64,000 bases of DNA, taken from contig NC_088305.1 of the NCBI RefSeq assembly GCF_032854445.1, positions 8,789,717 to 8,853,716 on the forward strand. The letters run 5' to 3'. A program made the translations under genes and the position numbers. Under the pieces are notes generated by a model, which was not told the origin of the DNA, searched no databases, and saw nothing but the letters and a program-made list of their open reading frames with translations. Source of the DNA: Liolophura sinensis (Eukaryota > Mollusca > Polyplacophora > Chitonida > Chitonidae). This document shows positions 43,395-53,200 of the stretch, piece by piece (position 1 is the stretch's first letter; each line of letters opens with the position of its first letter).

Positions 43395-43739
43395 TTGTTC
43401 TATAACCGCTTGTTGGTGCAGCCATTGTCAAACAAATTACTCTCCAGCATACAACTTGCTTTTGAATAATTATGACATCACCCGAGGTAACGAGTTCTGG
43501 GCATCGAAACTAAGCTTATGGAGTTTAACATTGTGAATGAGAAAAAATATTCTGCAATAATAATAATAATAATAATAATTTACTGTAATGATATGGACGT
43601 TCAACGTGTCAATGCATGTGTAGAGCATGGGCTGTTACGTGTCACTGAATAAAAGCAATTTTGGTGAATAACCGAGAATGACTGATTTTACATAGAGCTG
43701 AAAATAGGCGTCTGGGTAAAAGAAATAGGCTATGGAATG

Positions 43740-43935
43740 TATTCTGTTATTTTACCATAACAATGTGTCATGTTCAACATAATATCTTGTTAGTGTTATA
43801 CAGTCTTTATGCTGATGTTAACAGAATAGTTGTCCGATATGGAACAGAAAAAATCTGCTACAATGACCAAATATATCCTATGGCATCAGGCAGACGTAGA
43901 CTTTCTGTTAAATTTAACAGATCATTTCTTGAGGG
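43740..43935. mobile_element. Fragment related to the CTCTCAAA MITE family
   Basis: Contains CATGTTCAACATAATATC, TCTTTATGCTGATGTTAACAG and CTTTCTGTTAAATTTAACAG, which also occur in the elements at 46020 and 47330. Ends not defined. Confidence 0.5.
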
Positions 43936-44179
43936 TAAAATTAGAGCAGCGACGATAAATGTGAAATCGACATCTCGTCAGTTTGCTTCAGTAAGGATTT
44001 TGTTCTAAATGTTCATGTAAATGCTTAAACAGAAGCATGGGTTAAGCAGAATTACATCTAGTTCAAAAAATCTATACAGTGATGTTCATAGCAGTTTATT
44101 ACGTTCTTTATTTGGTGTTATATTGTCTAGATGTAAGGGGAAAAGAAAAAAAACAGCGGTAAATCAGGTACTATTTTAC

Positions 44180-44940
44180 CTGAACGTTTCTAATTCTTGA
44201 AAGTGTCATATTTGTATGATACATGTACGTTCTAATTCTTGGACGAGAGTGTCGGATTAGTGTTTCACTTTCTAATATTTGGAAGCACGTGTCAGTTTTG
44301 CAAGTAAATGTCGCATATACATATTTCCTCCCACCATAATGCTGGCCGCCGTCGTATAAGTGAAATATTCTTAAGTACGGCGTAAAACACCAATCAAATA
44401 AATAAATAAATAAATACTTCGCAGTAAGTGTAGCATTCATGTCTGTGTTTCTAAGGCTCGGAAGTAAGCGTCGCATTCGTGTCTTTCTTTCTGTTGCGTA
44501 GAAGAAAGTGTCGGATTCGTGTTTCTTGTTTAATGACTGGAAATGAGTGTCGGGCTTGTGTGTCTATTTGTAATGCTTGGAAGTATCTGTTGCTTTCGTG
44601 TATCTCTTTGTAATTCTTCGGAAAACAGTGTCGCATTTATGTCTCTCTTTCCAATGTCCGGAAGAGAGTGTCGGATTCCTGTTTCTCTTGGTAATGCTTG
44701 GAAGGGGTATAGCATTCGCGTTTCTCCGTTTGATTGCTTCGAATTAAGTGCCAAATTCGTGTCTGTCTATTGCTTGGAAGGAAGTTTCACATTCGTGCCT
44801 GTCTTCCTAATGTTGGGAAGGAGGTTTCGCATTTATATCTCTCTTCTATTGCGTGCTTGGGAAAAAAGTATCGGATTCGTGTCTCTTTTTAATGCTTGGA
44901 AGAAAGTGTCGGCTTCAGAATTCTGTTGCTGAGAACTAAG
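44180..44940. repeat. About 48-bp degenerate minisatellite interrupted by a SINE-A
   Basis: Units built on AATGCTTGGAAGTAAGTG then TCGCATTCGTGTCTCTCTTT, about 14 copies with heavy divergence. A 5'-truncated SINE-A (44325-44425) sits inside, separating two or three units on the left from the rest. Confidence 0.82.
44325..44425 (+). mobile_element. SINE-A, 5'-truncated, inside a minisatellite
   Basis: TTCCTCCCACCATAATGCTG to AAATAAATAAATAAATAAAT. It begins at almost the same internal point as the copy at 46199, a recurrent truncation position. Confidence 0.88.
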
Positions 44941-46019
44941 TTTCGCAGTCATACCACTCTTTCTATTACGCCGAGGTAAATCTATAGGATATGTGTGTCT
45001 CTTTCATTCTTTTCCTCGATCGTTGTGGAAATGACTGTGTCAGTGTATCGGAGATCCACACAGGAGAACTCTAGGTTAGTCACATTTTATGCCAATTTTG
45101 GCTAAAGGACGAGGTCCTACATTCTTTTCATCTCGAAGGTCACACCAGGACATCGTCCATTATTATATACAGATGTCAATAAAGCGAGCTACCTGTTCAA
45201 GTGCGCATGACTGGGATTTCTTGATCGCTTCGGTGGCTGAAGGTAAGAGAGTCCGCCTCGAAGTCAGCTGTCCTGAGATCACATTCGCGTCGCGTCATAT
45301 CAAAGACTTTTAAGAAAGGTATACGTGACACTCAGCACTAGCTAGAGGTTAGAGCAAAGATACAGGACTCGTTGGCCCGATTTCACTGTAATGTGACTCG
45401 GTGGGGTGTCCTGTCTGGTGCTTTTGGCAAGATACTTCAATAGCGGCAGTACTCTGGAGGCATGGAGTTGCTCTGTGCCACAAGAGGGCGCAGTATATGT
45501 ATACATAATAAGAGTACAATGACTGTTGGTTGAGCAATATTTGGATACGCCATATTCATGTCGCCATACGACTGAAAAACTGTGAAATACGACGTAAAAA
45601 CCCGCAGATGCATATACAAATACACACATATTCATACATACTGAGATTTCTTCGCTGTATACACAACAAACCCACATGGCCTATGCAATATAACCCTTCG
45701 CAGTCACGAACCAAATTTCGTGCATTTAAAGTTAATAGTTGCGACACTTGAAGCATTGCTTGGACTCTACCATAGTGTGCGTTCGAAATTATAGACAAAT
45801 ACAAGTTTTAATGCACATTGTTCATTCCTGTCTTTGTGAAGAATTTTTGCGAGAAAATTGGTTAAGTACTACCTAGCTACAGCGAGAGATGAATAGGACT
45901 CCAGCATGGATCCAGGTCGTCAATGCGCTGGAAGATGTATCTCAGAGTGTATATTTTGAAGTCGTGTGTGTAGTGTTTAATCTGGTGACAGTTTTCATCG
46001 TGAGGTTAATCATTTCGTA
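44941..46019. other. Intergenic, SINE-D then nothing recognised
   Basis: Apart from SINE-D (45222-45615) no exon, RNA or repeat was recognised in this stretch. Confidence 0.5.
45222..45615 (+). mobile_element. SINE-D, near full length
   Basis: tRNA-like head GATCGCTTCGGTGGCTGAAG with GAGAGTCCGCCTCGAAGTC, then CACTAGCTAGAGGTTAGAGC, GGTGGGGTGTCCTGTCTGG, a 60-bp insertion-like segment, and CATACGACTGAAAAACTGTG at the end. Confidence 0.7.
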
Positions 46020-46376
46020 CTCTCAAAACATTAATCTGTTAATTTTAACACAGAGTCTGTTGTCTGAGTGATGTTAGAATGTATTCTGTTATTATAAGAC
46101 AATATTCTGTCATATTCAACATAGTATTCTGTTAGTCTAATAGAATCTTTATGTTGAATTAATACGATATGGGTGTTGTATTTAACAGAACAATTAGTTA
46201 CCCGGTTTCCTCCCACCATAATCGTCGTATAAGTGAAATATTCTTCAGCACGGCGTAAAACACCAACCAAATAAATAAATAAATAAATAAACAATCAGCA
46301 GCAATAGTAGAATACATTTTAGCATCACTCAGACAAGAGAATTTCTATTCAAATTAAGCAATTAATTTTTTGAGTG
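46020..46376. mobile_element. TA-flanked MITE with a SINE-A inserted
   Basis: Left end CTCTCAAAACATTAATCTG and right end, read in reverse, CACTCAAAAAATTAATTGC are terminal inverted repeats that continue through TCTGAGTGATGTTAGAATG. TA lies just outside each end (46018-46019, 46377-46378), as in Tc1/mariner-type elements. The interior at 46199-46292 is a 5'-truncated SINE-A. No transposase. Confidence 0.8.
46199..46292 (+). mobile_element. SINE-A fragment inside the TA-flanked MITE
   Basis: ACCCGGTTTCCTCCCACCAT to AAATAAATAAATAAATAAAC, lacking a dozen bases in the GCTGGCCGCC segment. Confidence 0.85.
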
Positions 46377-46456
46377 TATTCGTCTTACAAGTCACACCAG
46401 GTTCTTGCTTTTTTTCGATCAGCTTAGTATATGTATGACGTAACTGCACAAATAAC

Positions 46457-46848
46457 AATGAGTGAGTGAGTGAGTGAGGGAGTGAGTGAGTGAGTGAGTG
46501 AGTAAGTGCTTGGGGTTTAACGTTATACTTAACAATTTTTTACATGACAACCAGGGAATCCTTAGAGTGCATGTAATGTGCCTCCTTGATGCAGGACGGA
46601 TTTCCACCGCTCTTTTATCTAGTCCTGCTTCACTGAGACGCCACACCGAAGGCAAGTAAGCTGCTAGCCCGAGCCATTATGCTGATACGGGTCAACCAGT
46701 CGTCGCACTATCCCCTTCATGCTGAACGCCAAGCGAGGAAGTTACAACTTCCTCTTTTAAAGTCTTAGGTGTGACTCGACCCAGGATTGCCCTTGGATCT
46801 ACCGCTCCCGAAGCGGACGCTCTACCAACTGTTCTATCGGGGCCGATC
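46457..46848 (-). mobile_element. SINE-B, reverse, full length
   Basis: (GAGT)n tail at 46458-46505, body with GAGTGCATGTAATGTGCC, the AAGTTACAACTT palindrome, and a complete head ending CTCTACCAACTGTTCTATCG then GGGCC near 46844. The best complete SINE-B in the window. Confidence 0.9.
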
Positions 46849-46974
46849 AAATGACAATGGCGTCACTCGTCACACGTACAGGCACAATTACAATTTTTTT
46901 AATTTGTCTACTGTCGGCTTCGATCCAGCAACTACAGTAAATACCAAAGTTGAAATTTTTATGTTCAAGTTGCT

Positions 46975-46980
46975 TTTATT
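46975..46980 (-). other. Candidate polyadenylation signal of the PGRP gene
   Basis: AATAAA on the minus strand, about 67 bases beyond the PGRP stop codon. Position is plausible for a short 3' UTR; not proven. Confidence 0.5.
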
Positions 46981-47046
46981 GGCTTCATACCCAGGATGTA
47001 GCATCCCTGTATATCAAATAATTTACCATGTTTCTAACTGTAGAAT

Positions 47047-47249
47047 TCAGCCATAGTGCGGCCATGTCCTGATGACGTCATACAACTTTTGACCTGGGCA
47101 CTCTGTGGGCCTGACGTCACGGTGCCCCTTCAAGGTGTAGGTTGACGTGACCTTTCCCATGGTGACAGCGCAGCCAATCAGCCGTTTGAGGGCACTCATC
47201 GCCGCGTCATTGGGCAGTTGATGAGTGAAGGTTCCGATAACACAAAACC
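47047..47249 (-). CDS. PGRP exon 4 and stop
   Basis: 203 nt. Acceptor AACACTTCAG. Encodes [20 protein letters not shown] then [20 protein letters not shown], ends WPHYG and TGA. Holds the second zinc His, the Lys/Thr-site neighbourhood and the zinc Cys. Confidence 0.94.
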
Positions 47250-50200
47250 CTGAAGTGTTGAAACACAAAAAAGTAAAAATAGTCAGAATGCTTACAAATT
47301 AAACATACGCCTACTACTTAACAACGGTGCACTCAAAGAATGATCTATTAATTTCAACAGGTGAAGTTTGCGTAATGCTAGAATGTATTCTGTTAATATT
47401 ATCTAATACTGGGTCATATTCAACAAATATCCTTTCAGTCTATTTCGGTATTTTTGTTCATTTGATTTAGAATATGTGTGCTATATTTATCAGAATAATC
47501 TGTTGTAAAAAAAAAGGAAATGCGTTCTAACATCACTCAAACAACAGACTTTCTGTTAAATTTAACACATTGCCTTTTGAGAGTATAATAGATGCACTAC
47601 AAGCAACAACTTGAAGGCGTTAATTCACTGAAAGTTAAAAAGAACAGACAACACTAGACCAAATCTAGCATATTCTACGATCGGCCAGGAGCGTTAACTC
47701 ACTGAAAGAACAGACGACTAAGCCAAATATGTACATGCATGGATGAAGTGTTTCACATAAAGTATAAAATGCACACCCTTTCTAATTTTTGGGACGTTGC
47801 ATAAGACAAAAATATCGCAGTTAAATATAGGCAAAATCGTGCAAATTAAGAAATCGATCTAACGGTTGGTGTCACCTGAAACATGTCTCTGCCTTTCTGC
47901 CATATGCGTGAGCGTCGGGTCGGAGTTACGCGACATAGTGTCTCCACTTACATCATGACTGTCGTCGCTGCTTTGGCTTTCCTGTCTGTTTTTTTTTTTT
48001 TTTTTTTTCGGTTTTTGTTTTTTTTTATTGGTGTTTTACGCCGTACTCAAGAATATTTCACTTATACGACGGCGGCCAGCATTACGGTGGGTAGAAACCA
48101 GGCAGATCCCTGGGGAAGCCAACGACCATCCGCAGGTTGCTGGAAGACCTTCCCACGTACGACCCTTTCTGTGGTATGTAATGTTTTATATTTTACCTCT
48201 ATGGACAATTTGCCAGTAACTTGCCAAAGGGCCTGGTTGTCCGCTTTCTAACACCCATAAACTGACCACCAACGCATCAGTTCCAGAAGAATCAAATAAA
48301 CGTAAGAGAAATACTCTACACAATTTAGTGTACAGAGTATATACAGGAGAAAGCATGCTTACCGACAACAGATAGTTGTAGGAGTTTCCATTTATCAAAT
48401 GATTCAAATAATAACCGATGTACCATAATTTAGTCTCCAGATACAAAGAGTCTCATGGTAGCAAGTTCCGAACATTTTATCACTGAAGATGAAAGTTTGT
48501 TACTTTTTCCGTACATTCCTTTATAAATGGGATATCTGACGTTTAATTTAGTTATGCAATGAAACATATAACCTGTCGAAGTAATCGACCAGTGAACCGC
48601 TGAGTACGGATGATGGGAAGCAGAGAAGTGACTAACTGGCTCACCTAGGCCGTCGTGGTTGTGACCGAGAGTATGTGCTCCCACCATATCCCAGCCTCGG
48701 CCCTCGTAAACATTGCCGTCCTCCCCGATCAGAAAGCTGTACTCGATATCACTGTAATCTAAACACATGCCTATACCATACCGTACCTGATATCATTATA
48801 GACTTTAACACATCATACCGTACTCGATATTACTGTAATCTACAGCACATGCATGCTTATATCACACACTACCCGATATCATTATAGGCTTTCATGGACA
48901 AGACAGCACCTGGCTTAAACATATTTCAGTCGAAAGAAGGGATTCTCAAGCTTTCTAAAAAGTATCATACTTTATGATTTTAATGAGATTTCACCGAATA
49001 ACATGTAAAACAAAATGACAATACTGCACACATGGCTGATGTGAATCGAGGCCGATATGTTGAGAATTTTAACCAGTCGAGCACATTGCTATCAGATTGC
49101 GCGGCCTAAGCTGTGACGTAGCCTTTACACATTCACTCTATGGTAACACGGAACTACTGCATAAGATATCATTTTGAGATGGTTTACAACGCTTTAGCTA
49201 CGTGTAGCCGAAGGGCCACTTCACGGATCATTCTCGGATCACCACAGACGTAAGATTAGTGAATGTACAAACTAATTAATGATAATATGATATTTTTTCT
49301 CTAAATTTATAAGAATTGAAAAAGTTTAATTTTGCTCCTTTGTCTTTATCACATACAAGGGATGATATTTTCCTGTTTTCTTTTGTAAAACTATTGAAAT
49401 GCCGTGTTCAAGCCGAGGTACTTTCTCTGACGCCCGCGATAACTAGGTCAGCACTGCTCTCATCTTAGAGGCCACCACCACAAAAACTAAAGCATGAAAT
49501 TCAGCGACAGTCGAATGCCTAGATCAGTCTCAGTCGTGCTTAGATTTATTCCCATTTGTTTCAGAATTTAGTAATAAATTTCAGAATCTAGTTGTACAAC
49601 AACCCTATTGTTATTTTGTAAACATTTATTAACAGGGGTCAAAATCACCAGCACAACCCCTCCGGAGCTAGGCTAGGAGCTGAACCAGGAATACCCCGGC
49701 CGTGCATCCACAGGCTACTTAAACTGTGAATGATATAGCAGGCATACTGCTTCAACAGTTCAAGCAGTGAAGAAATATCCTTCCAGTATGTCCAGTTTCC
49801 GAGAAAACCACTCATCACTAGGATCTTCATTGCCGAATTCTACAACATTTATTTGTCAAAGGCTCCTGCTTTGACTATAATACGCAAAAACACCTTCGAC
49901 GAGTAAACGTGACGTCACCTTGCTGTCCATAATGGAGGTGTACTGAAGCTCTGTCAAGACGAATTTTCACTAAACTTTTACTGGGTTGAAAAAAAAATCT
50001 AACAAATTAGTTAATGCCAGTTTAAGTTTGAATGGTAGTTTTTCAGTGGACATTAGTCAGGTGCTGTCATATTACTGTAATCTGCAACACATGCTTATGT
50101 CACACATTGCCCGATATCATCATAGACTTTAACACATCACACTATACTCGACATTACTGTAATCTGCAACACATGCTTATGTCACACATTGCCCGATATC

Positions 50201-53200
50201 ATCATAGACTTTAACACATCACACTATACTCGACATTACTGTAATCTGCAACACATGCTTATGTCACACATTGCCCGATATCATCATAGACTTTAACACA
50301 TCACACTATACTCGACATTACTGTAATCTGCAACACAAGCTTAAAACACACAGTACCCGATATCATTATAGGGTTTAATACATCACACAGTACCCGATAT
50401 CATTATAGGGTTTAATACATCACACAATACCCGATATCATTATAGGGTTTAATACATCACACCGTACCCAATATCATTATAGGGTTTAATACATCACACA
50501 ATACCCGATATCATTATAGGGTTTAATACATCACACAATACCCGATATCATTATAGGGTTTAATACATCACACAGTACCCGATATCATTATAGGGTTTAA
50601 TACATCACACAATACCCGATATCATTATAGGGTTTAATACATCACACAGTACCCGATATCATTATATGCTTTAATACATCACACCGTACCCAATATCATT
50701 ATATGCTTTAGTACATCACACAGTACCCGATATCATTATATGCTTTAATACATCACACAGTACTCGGCATTACTATGGCCTAGGTCCCAGCACTTTGTAT
50801 TAGATATCATTATAATCCGTAACACATCACAGCCAGTGTCACTGTAGTCTGTAGAACATCACACTGTAACATATCACACAGTGCCCAATATCGCTGTAAT
50901 ATGTAAAGCATCACACCGTGTACTCAATATTATTGAAGTATGCTAACATCACATTGCATTCGATACGATAGCACCAAAATCTGTAACATATCACACAGTA
51001 CCCGATATATTTCATTGTATTTAGGTACATTTTTATTTATTTATTTCATTTGCACAGACCACGCCTTCTAAGGCAAGTACCGAATTTTGTAAGCGTTTGT
51101 TCCCTCCCTCAAATGTAAAATTTTATCTAGTCCTTAACTATTTCTACCTCTTTGAAACCAAGAAATGAGAAAATCAAATGGACATTCCAGGTTTCACTCT
51201 TAGTTGTCGAAGGTGCCTATATGTTAAGAGTTAGCCGACTTACGTTTGCTATCCATGTGATAGTTTTGGAAACTCCGGACTTCCTGGGCGCAGCTGGATT
51301 GAGTGTGACACCCATGTGTGGCTGAGTGATGAACAAAGATGTACTTGGGGGTGTGGGACAAACGCCCTGCGGATCCATGAGGGGCACGGGCACCCCACTC
51401 TTGACGACTGACGATATGTGGACATCCGCTGGTTGTGGACCCGACGTGATGATTTTCTGAAAGAAATACACTGGCTTTTAAATTTATACTTTTAAAATGG
51501 TATCTGTTGCTGTCTCGCCTGGCTCTCAGCACTGGGAGCTTAGAGAAGACAGGGCTGTTTGTCTCGGTGTCAGTATAATGTGACTGGGTGGGGTGTCATG
51601 TCTGATGTCTTCGGCATGATACTTCAGAGGCGACAGCAGTGGCGGTGTGGACTTGCCCTGCCACAAGAAATACTTGACTTACATAACCTAATGATTTGTT
51701 ACGTAAAAGCCAAGCATGGATGCAGGCATCCATCCATGCATACATCAATACACGCATATATAGACACACAAATACATACAGACGTCTGCACGTGCCTCTG
51801 CAGTTTTCCTGATTACAGGTAGCTTGCTTTTCAAGACCCGATATTGGCAACTATTGTGCAGAGAAATGGGAATAGTTTCGCGAAACTCCATCACTCTGGT
51901 ACTCATATGACCAAATCATCACGGTTGAGAGTTTTGATTTTGTTTCAGTTTAATTACAATTGTTGGCTTGTTTTTATAAAATTTAGATACAGCTTATACC
52001 ACAAAAAAAATTACAACCGACACCTCGATTCAGCCCAGTCTACCTGTAGGCCTATAAATCACAGGTTGATTCCACAAATGTTGAAATATGGTTTTGGTCC
52101 AGTTTTTGGGGACTAAGAATTTAAATTTTGTTTACCTTTTTAATGTAACATGTATCTTAAGGCAAATGTATCAAAATTTATGCTTCCAAAAATTAAACAT
52201 TATAACGAGGTTTTAAGTCTTGCTCTATGTCAGAAATGGCTTTCTGACATGAAAGCCATCAAAAAGAGTGATCTATTTATGTTCTAATATAACAAAGGAG
52301 TATTACGCACATATCTCATTCTGTTTCTGAAATAGGCCTGCATGCATAAATTACTCTCCTGCACATCACCTGTATTCTTTCTAAATATCATAGTTCATGC
52401 AACTTACAATCAAACAACAACCCCCCCCCCCCCAAAAAAAAAAAACATGTGAATATTTTTTTTGAAATTGCTCTTATTAGAAATTTCCAACAATGTAAGT
52501 AGGGTGCCATAGAGGGATACAAATATAGGCTTGTTTTCTGTCTTAGTCTGGATCGTCAATGGCAAATTTAAAAAGTTCAGTAGGTTCGGTTTCATACCAT
52601 TGTCTGACATGATAGTGATCCAGATCGATTATTTATTTTATTTATTTATTTCATTGGTGTTTTACGTCGTACTAATGAATATTTCACTTATACGACAGCG
52701 GCCAGCATTATGGTGGGTAGAAACCAGGCAGATCCCTGGGGAAGCAAACGACCATCCGCAGGTTGCTGAAAGACCTTCCCACGTACGACCCTTTCTGTAG
52801 TATGTAATGTTTTATATTTTACCTCTATGGAGGACATCGGGCAGAGCCCGGTGGAAACCCACGACCACCCTCAGGGTGTAGCCAGACCTTCCCACGTACG
52901 GCCGGAGAGGAAGCCAGCGTGAGCTGTATGAGCTCACAGTGACCGCATTGGTGACAGGCTGCTGGGTCATTATGCTGCGCTAGCGCGCTAACCAACTGAG
53001 TCACGGAGGCCCCGAGAGGTATTTTGATGGAGTACATGCCAGGCTTTGCATAGGAATAAAGACAGGCTGCATGAAGTAGATATTTAATTTACTTACATTT
53101 CACGACTAATGTTACATATGGATACTCGTTATAAAAAAAATTCTGCCATCGACCCATTGTCATCGACTTGCTGTCTGACTAGAATTCAATGCATTGAGGA

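Larger units (their letters stand above)
47250..48644 (-). other. PGRP intron before exon 4
   Basis: Contains a CACTCAAA-type MITE (47330-47590), unassigned sequence 47590-47980, a poly-T run, and a chimeric SINE-A/SINE-C piece (48012-48300). Confidence 0.7.

Noticed and set aside
43763-44008. 81-codon open frame
   Set aside because: Overlaps a MITE-family fragment and shows no recognisable domain.
50070-50772. CRISPR-like array
   Set aside because: Direct tandem repeats with no unique spacers, derived from a host exon boundary.
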